Counted from the stretch's first letter, positions 23,495 to 37,200 are shown. The stretch: 64,000 bases of DNA from Purshia tridentata (GCA_003254885.1 QANT01002263.1:1-64000); one strand, 5' to 3'. Notes: generated by a model from the sequence alone, not told the origin. Program-made: numbers and translations.

Positions 23495-24362
23495 GGGAGT
23501 AATCGAATGGAACAAAATGCAGAGGAGAGGTTTCTGGGGATTTGACGAACCAGAAATGAAGGAATTGGGTCGATATGTCAATTTAAAAATTTATATAAAA
23601 AACTGGGGGTTAAATCGAGAGCTTAGAGAATAGGAAGAACTACTCCGTGTGTGTTTGGTTAAGCACAGTTGGGGAGGTTGTCTTCGAAATGTCCGCCCTC
23701 TCCCATCAGTTTCTCCGTTTTACTTTTCCCTACTTGTCTCTAACTTGCGCCGGGGTGTGTTCTGTACTATGTCTTACGTGGCTCTCATCTGAGGAACGAT
23801 TGCTTGCAGGCAGGTCGTAGGATATAGTCGATGTCCGACTGCCACGTGTCATAGTTTGATCTGTGATGGATAGTTAAGGTCGTTGATCTCAGATCCCGTC
23901 GCAATGGACTTTCGTCTAATTGGATATCACTAACTGAGAGAGTTCCAGCCCAATGTTTCCATTAGGTACAAGTTTAAGCCCAATATAATTTTTTTATATT
24001 TTAAGGTATGTATAAAATTATAAAATTATAAATCAAAAAATTTTGAAGAACGGATCTGAACAAATATGTTATCTTGCCAAACAGTTTGAGAATATAAAAT
24101 GCTTACCTAAATATAGTCTAGATTTATAGTCTAACAACTAATTAATAAGAGAACATTACCTGATATTCAATTTGATTTAGAAATTCAAAACAACTTCTTT
24201 TGCTTAATGTTATTTTCTGAAGAGAAAAACTAGAATATTCAATATTATATTCCATAATAAATTCAATCTTATCAAGTACAAGCCTGGAAATCACAAATTA
24301 CACTTGTAAGTTGTAAGTGAGTTTCCTAGATTAAGCAAATTGTTAATATGTCCCCAAAAGCT
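23495..24362. other. Intergenic: BADC1 promoter
   Basis: Promoter side of BADC1 and the 3' UTR of the unrecognised gene. AT-rich and without recognisable coding or repeat structure. Confidence 0.5.
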
Positions 24363-25935
24363 TTAAGCAATTGTAAGGCTGAGGATTTCTCTAAATTCCA
24401 ACCTCCTAGTCTCAGTATAAAATGTTCTATGCTTGTTAGGCCAATATGTTAACCAGATCCACCCTCTAATTTCCCACTCCATAGTTCTTCCCAAGGCAGC
24501 TTTGTCCACCTTCCACCACACACCCTCTCCATATTCATCACCAGCAAAAATGACCCCTCCTTGCCTGGTGAAAGGCCTATAAGCACTAGAGTATCTGTCT
24601 TTGAACCAAGCCTTGGGGTTAATCAATGCAAATTTTGATGGCTTAGAAGAGAAGACCTCTCTTCCATCCACACTATCATGCAGAAACCAATTCAAATTTG
24701 CACTGTAACCATACACGGATTCCTCGAATTTCCAAGGCTTCAAGCTCATTGTTATGGTCTCTCCAGCTGATACCTTGAGTGCTAAGTAAGGGTTAGGCGG
24801 TTCAAACGAGCCTTCTATGCCTTTTTCTTTGCCAATCTCTCTTGCAGGGTTCTCAGAAGATTTGCCCACTGAAACGCTTACTACATTGGTTTGGAGAGTT
24901 GGAGTAAGCTGTAACGAAATTCTTGATGGGAAGTGCTTTTCAGCTGCTCCCGCACCCCGTTCCTTCATTAGAGTCTCATTCACAAGACGAATAACATCAC
25001 ACCTGCAGAAAAAAGAAGCTTCTTAAGTTACAAAAATTAAAATAGAAGAAATGTTTTCAAACACTAGAACTTAAATACCTTATGTTGTCAACGTTTAGCA
25101 TCACATCAATCCACTTCTCTTGAACTATGACTTTGTAATTGAATTGAAGCACACCCTCAAGCTGGTGGTAGTTCAAAGAGAATTGCAGCCTCTCATCAAC
25201 AGAAGGGCTGCTGGAATTTTCGATGTCCATGGCTATGACAGGACAATATAACTGGACTTTCCATAACCCAAATGTTGATGAAAATGCATAAGAAAAGAGT
25301 GGTGATGGTGTTTTCATGAGGGTGTGCTGGGTGGCTTTGCGCTCCACAATCCAATTAGTGATTGCAAGGTTTATGGACCTCATCCACTCCTCTTCTAAAT
25401 TGGATCCCAACAGTTTGATGAGAGACTTTGATGCTTGTCTTGACCAACAATTTGCCAAGTGATTCTTGAGAATGTTAAGACATCCCGAGCGCAGATCTGC
25501 AGGTGCTTCATAAATGCAAACAAGGAATAGGAGAGTGACAAATGAGAGGTTGAAAACTTCTCCAAAGTTGGGAATGGAGTCTAGTTTAAGAAATTTGATC
25601 AAGAAATTGTTCTTGTTTGAGCCATAGTGAAGAACAGCTTCAATGAAATTGACCAAGAGACTGGAAATAGTTTCTTGGTTTATTAAATTGGTCGATTTGG
25701 GGCTGAACTTGAACTGTTTTGAGGTCCAAAGAGAGATGGGGAGACTGAAATCTGCAACAATGGAAAAAGTGAGAGTTGGGGTTTGATGGTTTTTGGTTAT
25801 GGAGAGTTTGAGGGATGGTTGGGATGGACTTGAAGAACATATGTGTATAGAAATGGAATTTGCTGGCCATTGAGTGACTGGTGGAAGGCTCTGAATCCAT
25901 GAAAATATGTCAGGAAAGCCACAAGCTAAAGCCAT
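24363..25935 (-). CDS. Plant protein of unknown function, 498 aa
   Basis: Two exons, 25079-25935 and 24363-25002, join in phase (ATA AG|GTATTT, CTGCAG|GTG) to give 498 residues; the start is the first in-frame ATG. I do not recognise the family. The N-terminal two thirds is hydrophobic in patches, with Ser/Thr-rich segments (HICSSSPSQPSLKLS) and strand-like stretches (FSLNYHQLEGVLQFNYKVIV). The C-terminal third is Trp- and Tyr-rich with short strands (YGYSANLNWFLHDS, GWIWLTYWPNKHRTFY) and a distinctive GDEYGEGVWWKVDK block. There is no clear signal peptide, no multi-pass membrane region, no zinc-finger or kinase motif. The long intact frame, proper intron and composition like that of its neighbours argue for a real gene. 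Structural guess only: a mostly beta protein. Confidence 0.75.
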
Positions 25936-27640
25936 ATATGGAAAAAAGAACACTACAAGTTTAACTCTGTAGTTTCTGGCTATTTACTTCCCTTTAATTT
26001 TAAGAACTTCAAACAATGAGTCCATTTTTATAGAGTCCTGCATAAATGGGAAGCTGGCTAGCAGAACTGAAAAGGCAGATTCTGGTGGGAGGGAAAGTCA
26101 AAAGTGTAAAGCATATAATGGGTTAGATGGCCGGTTAGACTGAGGAAGAAGCTTTTAGATGGAAAGTTGTGCAAGAAATGTAATTGATGTATGTGTGTTT
26201 AACACATATGGATATATGAGATGGAATAAAACTGAGACAAGATAATACAGCGCTTCAATTCAACTGGTGCATGATTATAACGCGGAAAAACAAAATATTT
26301 TTTATCAAATGCAAAAGGGGAATCAAAATTCGAGCTCATTATTACATCCGAAACTAAGCCCACAATAGAACAGAGCAAATTAAGAGGAACACTTGTTGTG
26401 TTATAAAGGAGTTAATTAATTGTCATGTATGATAAATCACTTCTGGTTACAATACATGGCGAACTATTTTATGCGAAAATAAAAGCATATGCAAGTTAAT
26501 TTGTCTATAGTAATGAATGCTGTAGCCTTCTTGAATAAGCTTTATAGCAAACGTAACGTCAAGGTATTGGTTAAGAAATGAGATTCATAAACCATGCAAT
26601 CATTTGTAATGTGCACCCTTTCTTAAGTTATATATAATTGATGATGTTTTATTCTGGTGTAGTTTATTATTATTTATTGTATCTCATCAGCATAAAGATA
26701 TAGTACGACTATTATTTTTATCATATATATTTCTCGTGCTCAAAAAAATTGTATGGATTTGAAGTAATTACATACGCTACCATAAATTAATCATCTATTT
26801 AGAGAAAAGGAATAGATAAGATTGGATTTTAACTTAGCCAAGGATGGAGAATGGTTCATTGTTTCTATACACCCATTAAAAGGATAGCTTGCTGGAGTCT
26901 AGCAATGTACGTGTGAGCTTCAAATTTATGGAGAATCCAAATGCTTTTTTTGATGTGATTTGAGCTGATAATTAGGTCAAACTTAAGCAATAGCTTAACG
27001 TAGTCATATATTGTGTTTCGCCTAACTTTTCGTATCCCTGCATCCAAATAGTCCTATATTATCCAAAGCTGGTGAATATATGCTCCTAGCACAAAGCTTT
27101 AGACTAATAGATGGAGATGGACTTCCGAGTCAACCACCGCAATAGCCTATATCAATGCTTGTTAAAATGGCTTCATGCCTAACCAACTTCTTCAAGACTA
27201 TTGCATGGATATATGCAGGGGCGGATCCACAGGGAGATCGAGGTAGGGGCCGGATTGAGAAGTCTTTAACCTCCTCTCTTTGGATGGTGACCCCCAAAAC
27301 CCTGGACAACGACCCCTCGAAGCCCTCAAATGGGTCTGAGTCACCACAAAATAGGACGCATTTCATTATTGCAGAAGGCCTGATGACATAAAGTTCCTCC
27401 TTCAATTGGGCCAACAGTCACGTAACAGTTATATTGGGCTGTACAAGTTTAAGCCCAGGTTAAATATGCTTTATATAGATAGCGTACTCCTTCACACACT
27501 GTATCACTGCCTTTCTCATCGCCATAACCACCAGGACTAAATTCTCTCCAATAACACAGCTCTTTGGTCTTTCTTTGCCTCTTTGGTGAATACATAAAAA
27601 TATCCATCCCTCCACGACACCCGCCATCCCACGCGCCAAC
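25936..27640. promoter_or_regulatory. Divergent promoter region of the unknown gene and PRA1
   Basis: About 1.7 kb between two divergent starts. A TATATAGATA element at about 27472 suits PRA1 (ATG at 27641). At 27220-27310 is a GGGGCGGATCCA-type GC-rich patch of a kind seen at the edges of degraded plant repeats, but I cannot define an element. No exon was seen. Confidence 0.4.
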
Positions 27641-28288
27641 ATGGCCTCTCCACCGACACTCCCAATCTCAAACCCCCAAACGACGACCGCAGGCACCACC
27701 GCCCAGTCGCAGCCTCCCATCGCCACGCCAGCCTTCCGCGCGTTCCTCTCACGCTTCTCCTCCTCGATCCGCTACGGCTTCCAACACCGCCGTCCCTGGT
27801 ACGAACTCCTAGACCGGAGCTCCATGGCCCGACCGGACTCCCTCTCGGACGCCTACTCACGGATCCGCAAGAATTTCACCTACTTCCGAGTTAACTACGT
27901 CACCTTACTCACTCTCGTACTCGCCCTCTCTCTCCTCACCCACCCTTTCTCTCTCCTCATCCTCCTTTCGCTTCTCGGCGCGTGGGCCTTCCTTTACCTC
28001 TTCCGGCCGTCCGATCAGCCCCTGGTCATCCTCGGCCGCACCTTCTCCGACACCGAAACCTTAGTCAGCCTCGTCGTACTGACCGTGTTCGTCGTCTTCG
28101 TCTCCAGCGTCGGCTCGCTTCTCATCTCGGCTCTGTTGATCGGCTTCGCCCTCGTGTGCGCGCACGGCGCGTTTAGGGTTCCGGAGGACCTGTTCCTTGA
28201 CGACCAGGAGCCAGCCAACGCCGGCTTCCTCTCGTTCCTCGGAGGTGCCACGTCAGCTGCCGCTTCTTCAGTCGCCGGACGTGTGTAG
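27641..28288 (+). CDS. PRA1B: PRA1-family membrane traffic protein (prenylated Rab acceptor)
   Basis: A single exon encodes 215 residues from the first ATG. The N-terminus is Pro/Thr-rich and cytosolic. The PRA1 core covers residues about 45-190: ISSIRYGF-like entry (SSIRYGFQHRRPWYEL), the conserved FTYFRVNYV segment, then two hydrophobic hairpins (LLTLVLALSLLTHPFSLLIL and LVSLVVLTVFVVFVSSVGSL / LLISALLIGFALVCAHG), and the terminal RVPEDLFLDD motif. PRA1 proteins bind prenylated Rab GTPases and YIP-like partners on ER, Golgi and endosomal membranes. The GC content is far higher than in the surrounding DNA, normal for this intronless gene family. The 60-residue open frame in another frame is a shadow. 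In Arabidopsis PRA1.B genes sit beside the RETICULATA-related and laccase genes, as here. Confidence 0.93.
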   Translation: MASPPTLPISNPQTTTAGTTAQSQPPIATPAFRAFLSRFSSSIRYGFQHRRPWYELLDRSSMARPDSLSDAYSRIRKNFTYFRVNYVTLLTLVLALSLLTHPFSLLILLSLLGAWAFLYLFRPSDQPLVILGRTFSDTETLVSLVVLTVFVVFVSSVGSLLISALLIGFALVCAHGAFRVPEDLFLDDQEPANAGFLSFLGGATSAAASSVAGRV

Positions 28289-30815
28289 TTGGATCTCGGC
28301 GCAAGCACGTGTTCTGTTGATGGCTCGAAAAGGTTGGTGAGGCCTAATCTGTTTTGTACTCTGTGCAATTGATATCATGTAGGAAACAAAATTCAATTTA
28401 TATGCGGAATTTTGGATCGGGAATTATAGAGTTCATGTAGATTGGATCTGGAATTGTTTTACCCTTTTTACTTGCCAAGATGTAATGCTACTTTTTTTTC
28501 AGTATAATTTTGGTTCTGATGGATTTAGTTCCTTCTATATTAATTCATTTATTTTATTATGATTAACAGGTGAGTTAATGCTTATTAATAATTAGATTTG
28601 TTAATGCTTTATTATGATGTAATTCTACAGTTGATATTACTTTAGTTTTGATGGTTTACCATTGGAAATTAGAGTGGGCATGGACCTAGTTTTAGATTTT
28701 ACCAGGGTTTTTCATAGTGAAATTTTGGGGGACGGTTTTTGTGTTGCTGATTGGTTATCAATCTAATACAGAACTGAATGAAAATTTGTGTGTTGGAGAC
28801 TTTGGTTCAAGCAGTTGTTGATGGGACTAAAATAGGTAGTGAAGTTTGGGATAAAAAAATAGTGGCATGATACTAGATAGGGGGGTTGAAATGGTTATTA
28901 TGGCCATGGTGGTTTTCTAAAATCAATGTTCATGATCATTCACTGAAAGAAAACTTTTGTTTAATTTAAAATTGATGGGACTAAAATGAAGTGCAAACTT
29001 TTATAGTATTCTGAAAAGGTTCTCTGTGTCCATGTTATTGCTTCTGGTGGATAGGTGGCCATTAAAGCATATGAGTAAGGCAGGACTACAAGAGCATTGT
29101 TGTCAGGCAGAGTTGGTTTCAGAAGCCATTCATAGCACCTAAAAGGTGGATTATGTAGGTCATCACTTTCTTGATTTTTGTTAGAACCCTTTAGAAATTA
29201 GATGGTGCAACTTTTAAGCATGTCTTTCAGACATTTTTTCAATTGTTTTTTAGGTCATGCAGCATTTTTCAATTTTGGATGTGTAACTTCTTGTCAGAGT
29301 GCTGATATTTTCTGATTTGGTATTCGGGCCAGCCCATAAAGGAAAAGCCCACATTCTCGAGAGAAAGTAGTCGACAAAAACTCACAACAGGCTAACTTGA
29401 TATTTTCGCCACTCTGGATCATGTTGCAAAGGCCGTCTCACGAAAGGATTAATTTTCTTTACCACACGTGAGGAGAGATAGATACAATGAGTAAAGGCAA
29501 TGAGTGTGTATAAGTGAAAAATAAAAACGTAAACTAGCAAGGGAAGCATTTGAAAAAATCTACAATACATCAAGTATTGGTATATCTTTACACTGTTAAA
29601 TTTTAGATATTAATTCTTTAAATGGGTTTTGCACGAGGGCCATATCAGTACATGACACCTGATGATAACGCTTTTCTACTTTCATGACTATATTGGGCCT
29701 ATGGCCACTCAAGTCTCCAAGCCTAACACTTTTCCACGTTCCAATTGTGTTCAGCTTCTGCATCAATGATGAAAGGTGACAAAACACCTTTGCCCATTGA
29801 CCCTTAAATCCAAGACCATCTTCTCCAACTGTGCACATCAAACAGGGACCTACTCCTTTGTTACCACTTACCTTGAATTAATTAATTAATTAATAAAGTT
29901 GGTTTGATTTGATCTGCCAAATGAGACTACCACAAATGTTCTAAGTTAAAATCAGAACAGAAACCACGTCCTTGGTTATGTTTGCACAATCGTCCTCTTA
30001 CGCAAACCCAGGTCGTGAGAATGATGCCGCTTCTATATTAGATCATCTAAATACATATCTTACATTTTATGTTAGAAAATTTTCATGCACCAAGATGTTC
30101 TCGCATAAAATTTGTATTTGATAATTTCTGTCTGGAACAAATGAGCCCGGCAATAAGGGGTAAAAGAGTCTTTTCAGGGAGACGGCATCGTAAGTCAAGT
30201 TGTCTGATCCAGTAGTACTAGTGCAGCAGGGGTTGCAGCTGAGCTGATGATGCCTGGATGTGGGACCCGCTGAGAGAAGATAGCCGTTGGGAGGATCTAT
30301 TGAGCAATTAAAGGACCCGAACTTCAACCCACCATGAGTCCCATGACCACCAGATCGAGATGGCCAAAATAATAAACATATATACATATTGATATTGCAT
30401 GGAGAGAAGCGAAAAATATTTAGTAAATGAATTGAAAACCACAGCGGCAGCCATTATTATTCATTCAACAACAAAAGAAAAACTAGCCGTTGGGCTTAAT
30501 TTGTAAGAAGAAGAAGAGCGTCTGCCACCCACATGACATTTTCTCTCTCCCAATACAAGATGCCATTCCTCCCTCCCTCTCTCTCTCTCACTCTCTCATC
30601 CTCACGTGCCTTGTCACAGTCACTGAACACTCACCTCTAGCTCTCAATACTTAATCCTCTCCGAGTTATTTTGCTCCTGTTCAATGATCCCTCCATTTTA
30701 GTTTTCTTACGTAACAAACACACTCTCACCCAACAAAAACCAAGCTAGCTTGTTTTGTTTTGCAAGGCATTTTTTCTTCTTCAATTCGTTTTGTTTCTCA
30801 GCTCGTTTTGTGGTT
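28289..30815. other. Intergenic DNA and IMK2 promoter
   Basis: AT-rich, 2.5 kb. The short open frames (29596-29841 and 30067-30387) lack domains or splice support. A short (AATT)n tract lies at about 29876. The 30550-30610 stretch is CT-rich and with the sequence to 30815 probably forms the IMK2 promoter and leader, which contains one short uORF (30684-30701). Confidence 0.45.
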
Positions 30816-33475
30816 ATGGATGACCAAAATCAAATTTTGAATACTTTTTGCGACTACCCAACTCAGACTTTTCAGTTTCTTAAAAAAAGAGCGTCTGATT
30901 GCCACCACATTTCACACAAGAGGAAAGAAAAATGGAACATTAATCATCTTCAATCCAAATGTACCCAATTTGCGCTCTTCTTTCTTCCTCTACTGTTTTG
31001 TGCTTTTCTGCAGCCTGTTACGAGCCAGGTCTGGGATGGAGTGATTGTCACAGCAGCCGATTACCAAGCTCTTCAAGCAGTCAAGCACGAGCTAGATGAC
31101 CCAAAAGGGTTCTTGAGGAGCTGGAACGACAGCGGCTATGGAGCTTGTTCGGGTGGCTGGGCTGGAATCAAGTGTGCTCAGGGACAGGTTATTGTGATCC
31201 AGCTTCCATGGAAGGGATTGGGTGGCCGAATCTCTGAGAAAATAGGTCAACTTCAGGCCCTTCGAAAGCTTAGCCTCCATGACAATCAGATTGAGGGTTC
31301 AATCCCATCTTCATTAGGCTTCCTTCCTAGCCTCAGAGGGCTTCAACTGTTTAACAACAGGCTTTCTGGTTCAGTCCCCCCTTCATTGGGTTTTAGTCCA
31401 TTGCTTCAGACCCTTGACCTCAGTAACAACTCACTCACTGACACAATCCCAGATACCCTTGCGAACTCCACCAAGCTTTACAGGCTCAACCTCAGCTACA
31501 ATTCATTTTCTGGGTCTATCCCAGCTACTCTCACTCAGTCACATTCCCTTACCTTCCTTGCTCTCCAACACAACAATCTCTCTGGTCAAGTCCCTGACTC
31601 ATGGGGCACAACCCAAAGCAAAAACAACTTCTTTAGACTTCAGTCCTTGACCCTTGACCATAACTCTCTCTCAGGAACCATTCCTGCCTCTTTAGGCAAG
31701 TTAAGCGAGCTCGAAGAGATTTCGCTTGGGAATAATCAGTTCAGTGGAGCCATACCAAATGAATTAGGTAGGCTCTCTAGGCTTAGAATACTAGATTTCT
31801 CTAATAATTCCATTAATGGAAGCTTGCCTACAAGTATCTCCAATCTTTCTTTACTTGTTCTGTTAAACCTGGAGGGAAACAACCTTGGAAACACAATCCC
31901 AGAAGGACTTGGCAGTTTGCAAAACCTCACTGTTCTCAACTTGAGGGAAAACCAATTCCAGGGTCCAATTCCAGCTTCTCTTTCTGATCTATCACATCTT
32001 AGTTTCCTCAATGTTTCTTACAACAACCTTTCTGGTCCTGTTCCCACTGCTCTCCTTCGAAAATTCAATGCAAGCTCTTTTATTGGGAACATTCAGCTAT
32101 GTGGGTACAGTACTTTAACCCCATGCCCATCTGAAGCACCCTCTCAAAGCCTCCAAGCTCCACCCCCTGTGATATCAAAACCTCATCATCGAAAACTAAG
32201 TACCAAAGACAAAATTCTCATTGCAGCAGCAGCTCTTCTAGTAGTTATGTTTTTGCTCTGTTGCATACTACTCTGCTGTTTGATAAGAAGAAGAGCAGCG
32301 TCAAAAGCAAAGGATGGTCCTGGCACAGCCAGGGCTGGTGCTGCAAGGACCGAAAAGGGGGTCCCAGCTGTTGGGGGTGAAGTCGAATCGGGTGGAGAGG
32401 CTGGAGGAAAACTAGTCCATTTTGATGGGCCAATGGCTTTTACAGCAGATGATCTTTTGTGTGCAACAGCAGAGATTATGGGGAAGAGCACTTTTGGGAC
32501 TGTGTACAAGGCCACCCTGGAAGATGGGAGTGAAGTTGCAGTGAAGAGATTGAGAGAAAAGATTACCAAAAGTCAGAGGGAATTTGAGACCGAAGTACAT
32601 GTACTTGGGAAAATCAGACATCCAAATCTTTTGGCTTTGAGGGCTTATTACTTGGGACCTAAAGGAGAAAAGCTTCTTGTTTTCGATTACATGCCTAAAG
32701 GGAGTCTTGCAGCATTTCTCCATGGTAAGTATAATGCAAAGTTTTATTCTAACATTTGGTTTGTTATGTTGTGAGACTTTGAATTTGAAAAATATTAGAC
32801 TCTGCATTTGGTATACTAAAATTTGTAAAAACAAACTAATAACTTGTGCCATTTTTTGCAGCTCGAGGGCCTGATACTCCTATTGATTGGCCAACAAGAA
32901 TGAGTATAGCACAGGGCATGGCACGAGGCCTGTGCTACCTCCACGCCAATGAGAACATTATACATGGGAACCTTACATCTAGCAACATTCTACTTGATGA
33001 GTACACTAATGCACAGATTGCAGATTATGGCCTCTCTCGGCTCATGACAGCTGCTGCCAATTCAAATGTGATTGCAACTGCCGGAGCACTAGGCTACCGA
33101 GCACCAGAGCTCTCCAAGCTCAAGAAGGCCAACACAAAAACTGATGTGTACAGCCTTGGGGTCATCATATTGGAGCTCCTAACTGGGAAGTCTCCCGGTG
33201 AGCCAATGAATGGTTTGGATTTGCCTCAGTGGGTTGCTTCCATTGTGAAAGAGGAGTGGACAAACGAAGTTTTCGATTTGGAGTTGATGAGGGATGCGTC
33301 TATTATTGGTGATGAGTTGCTAAACACATTGAAACTAGCTCTGCATTGTGTTGATCCTTCACCATCAGCAAGACCAGAAGTTCAGCAGGTTCTGCAGCAA
33401 CTGGAAGAGATTAGACCCGAAACAGCTGCCAGTTCCGGTGATGACGGAGCTGGAGTCCCTTCAACAAGTGAGTGA
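30816..33475 (+). CDS. IMK2: IMK2-like, probably inactive LRR receptor kinase
   Basis: Two exons, 30816-32724 and 32862-33475, give 840 residues (Arabidopsis IMK2 is about 836). The ATG at 30816 is the first in-frame ATG; the open frame upstream starts with a non-ATG codon. After a basic 50-residue stretch comes the signal segment ([15 protein letters not shown]) and the N-terminal LRR cap ([21 protein letters not shown]). About ten LRRs follow to residue 440, then a membrane helix near 466-490 ([18 protein letters not shown]) and a kinase domain (545-840). The glycine loop ([11 protein letters not shown]) and VAVKRL Lys are present, but HRD is HGN (IIHGNL) and DFG is DYG, so the catalytic Asp is missing. 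It belongs to RLK subfamily III; IMK2 proteins act in meristems, probably as signalling scaffolds. The intron lies in the kinase domain. Confidence 0.93.
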
Positions 33476-34262
33476 AAAATGGATTCCACTAGTGGGTTTT
33501 AGTGGTAGAGACATAGTAGGAAGTGAGACCACTTCAAGATTCTTTCATTCTTCTATATTAATTTTGCTCAGTTACACTTCATTAGTGTTTGTAAATACAA
33601 GTTTATCTTTATTAATTTAAGAGCCTGTTGCCACTTTATTTAAAGTTCACAATCTAGTGGACAACGAAGTTTGTTTTAGATCATGCTTGTTTGTTTTAGT
33701 CTAGGTTGATTTTTAGGTGTAATCTGAACTTCATTTTGACCCTTGGCCGTTAAAGGTCAAGATTCCATTGCTAAGGTCTAGATTCTCATGTCTCTAAAGT
33801 AACACGACCACCAAAGCAACTTGCATATGAAACCTCGCCATTAAAAACATCGAGTAGGGGACAAAGGCTTGCTTCCAGGAATCATATGTACCGAGATTGC
33901 CATGTCTGCTCAGTTTTCCATCGACTTTATCAAAGTTAATTCTATTTTAATGGTTGATAGACGATTCTATCAAGATTGGTGGCGAGAGAAACATGTGGAT
34001 TAACCACAATGCCGTACCCGATTTTGTCATTTTACAGGCTACAACAGTCCCAAGCTAATCCATCAACTAGAGGCTCAGAAGCGCAAGTTTTGATCAAATA
34101 TATAACAACTTGCATTAACATATTGAAGAAGGAGAATGAGAAAGAGTCTTGTGTAGCCTATTCAATTTGGTTAGGATGCAGGTTTGTTGGGTATATAACA
34201 CAAATGGGATGTCAATTTTTACAGTGTACACGCATGAAATACACAGAACGCAAAATGAAAAG
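33476..34262. other. Convergent 3' UTR interval
   Basis: Holds the 3' UTRs of IMK2 (+) and SNX2 (-). No other feature was seen. Confidence 0.5.
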
Positions 34263-37200
34263 CTAAACACAAAAATTTGCAGCCCCACCCTCTCCCGCGT
34301 ACCCACTGGTTTCGTCCGCAAGCTTCTCCCAAGCATTTGCCATCTTTTCCGCATATCCTACCTGTTAAATGCAAAATGTAGCATAATTATTGTTCCAAGG
34401 ACTTTAAAGATGAAGTGAAATAAGCAACCAACAAAATGAGATTTAGAGAAGAAGTTACCTGATTAAGAACAAATCCTCTCAGCATGTTCATAAAGTCATC
34501 GTGCCTCTCTCTGTCAAGCCTTTCAAGCTCACACCTGTTATTTTCCTGCATAGAGGTTCACCATGAATCATGCTTGGCGTACACAAGCTCGCTCAATATA
34601 AAATGAGCTCTTACTTCTTCCAATTTCGAATTTAATGCACGTTAGAACTCACATCTAGACATTGTGTAGTCAAAACAGAACTGAAACAAATGATGTTTTA
34701 CCAAAAAAGTCCCAACCAATCATGGAGTAATAATCAAATGATAAAATAAAGAATGTTCAAACGTAAGCTGATTGCATTATAATTTAGATTACACATGAAT
34801 GACCAAAGGATACCAGAATGAATTTCTAATCCCTATATCTTCCGGGCATTAATGTTTAGATACAAGGGGGAGAGGAAGATGCTATGCGTTTGTGTTGGGT
34901 TTGCTTAGATTTGACAAGTAGTCCAGCTGCACAAGCTTAACTAGGACCAAAAGCCAGCATGAAGGAAATAAAAACAAAAATTAGTTGCTAGAAACTTAAA
35001 ATATTAAGTCATAAGGTCATTAGTACTTGTTTCTTAATTAGTACTAATTAAATACTCTAGAATAGTTATCTGATGATTTCTTTCTTAATTATGTAATCAA
35101 GAATTTTTCTGAGAGTTTCAATTCTATTGTTTCTTTGTGGATCCAAGGACCCTTTGGTGGATTCCAGGATTTTATCTCTTTGGCTGTAGAAGTTGCTACT
35201 ACCCTACCCTTCCTCGCTTCTCTTCGGTGTCCATTCTGTCTCAGTTGGTATTTGATATCTTCTGTCAACTTTATTCACAAGTTTCTTAAATTTGAAATGC
35301 CAATGCAAACATATCCAGGTGAAGTCTCACAGTACTATCAGCATTGTTATAAGAACTAGCCTCCTGGGGTATATTTAGACAGGCATAGCATTTAAAATCA
35401 TAGACTTGACCAAGCAAGACTGGTAGATTAACTAGCATTATGCAAATGGATATCATGCATTGTTAAAAAGAAAGCAAAACAAAATGACACTTGTATCCAA
35501 ATTACCAAAATACTGTCCAGTAAACTGTTAGCAGATTTTAGGTCATCAAACTAGGCGAGTGGCAGATCTATACAGGATGCAAATAATCATAATGAATAGA
35601 TCAAGGATGCAAACTGAATAGCCTAAGTTTTCAATGCCATAAGATGTTACCTTAATGCGTTCATACTCTCTAACTGCACAAGACTTGGCATCCTCACTAA
35701 CTTTTAAAGTTTCTTTCAACTCCTCTATTTTCCGCATCCTGGACCTGTCTCCACCAAATATTTTGGATGCTGCAGCTTCAAGCTTCTCAATCCTTGACTG
35801 CAAGGAAACTAACTCCGACGAAAGAGTCTGAACCGTCAGTAAAGCACTTGATCTGTCTGAAAATGCACCATTGACTGCTAGCATTATCCCAAGATATTCA
35901 TGGAGTTTGTCCTGCAACAAATATGAAACATTATGCTAAGACAAAAACAGAAAGATTATCTTGTTATGGAGGATCAAAATTGTTATACCAGTTATTATGT
36001 CTCCTTTACCCATAATCAAGTTCTCGGTAGTATGGATCAATGTGCAGAAAAACTAGTGTACTTTACCAAATGTTTGACTGTTTGCCCATTCAACTCCCGG
36101 TACAATCGGCTAGCTTTAACAGCAGCAGTAGCTACATTTTTCATGTCATTGGCTCTTACTGTTTGAGAGTTGAACATGGCCCCCTCCGTCTCAAGCTTGG
36201 TCAGCTTCACAAACGCCAGCCCCAATTCCCCCATAGTCTCTCCCATGTCTTGCTGAGCTTTTACTAGTGACTCCGCCTGCAAAATACGCATACACAACAA
36301 CAATCATGACTAAAATCAATCCAACCAAACAACATTCATGACAAAAATCAAATAACCCAAGGCATTTCCTGTTCTGTTGTAGTGTATACTCAGTTGCCGA
36401 ATTTGTCAACATGAACGAACCCAATACAGAAACAAATTAAACAATCGATGCTGATAAACATAAATGGTAAATGTTTAACTTCTACATCCCTTAACTAATC
36501 TTATTGGCCCCAAAATGTTTCATTTATTATAAAATCGATCACACTCATTCAGTTGGCAGTTGCCATTATCAACTAAACGAAATGTAAAAACATAGCATTA
36601 TATCAGAAGTAGTAAAAACCTGCTGAGACAAATTGCTAAGCTGTTGCTCAAACTCCACCACCTTCTCTTTCCTCTCCAAGAACTCCTTATCCTCCTCAGC
36701 CACCATCGGCTTCACCCCGCCCCAATCGTTCACCACCGACTGTCTCAACTCCCTGAAAATCCTCAGCAAGTCCCTGCCGCCCTTAGCCGGCTGCGCTGCC
36801 TCGTGTGCATCCGTTGCCGCCGCCTCGCCCTCTAACTGACTCGGCAGCCTCACCGCGCCGTCCAGCATCCTCGACGCCACGTCCACGTTCCTCACCAACG
36901 ACAGCTTCCCCTTAACAACCAAAAACGCTCTGAGCTCTTCGCTCTTCTTCAGCACCGGGTGCACCGCGAGCTTGTTCAGGTACTTAGCCAATGCAGCCCT
37001 CCGCTGCTCCACGAATTGCTCAATTTGCATCACTTGGCTCTCCACCACGCTCTTATCGGGCCGGATTGGGATGAAGAACCCGCGGTACGATTCGGATAGC
37101 CAGTCCGACAACGTCACGACGTCCTTGAACCGCCTCCGGACGGTGAATTCGGATCCGGGTCCTCCGTACTCAGGCATATTGGTTCGGGTCGTGATTAAGT

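Noticed and set aside
27130-27414. 94-residue minus-strand open frame with a GC-rich patch (GGGGCGGATCC type)
   Set aside because: Might be a degraded repeat, but no ends, target duplication or protein motif could be defined.
29596-30387. Small minus-strand open frames between PRA1 and IMK2
   Set aside because: No splice support, no domain pattern, and composition like the surrounding AT-rich spacer.
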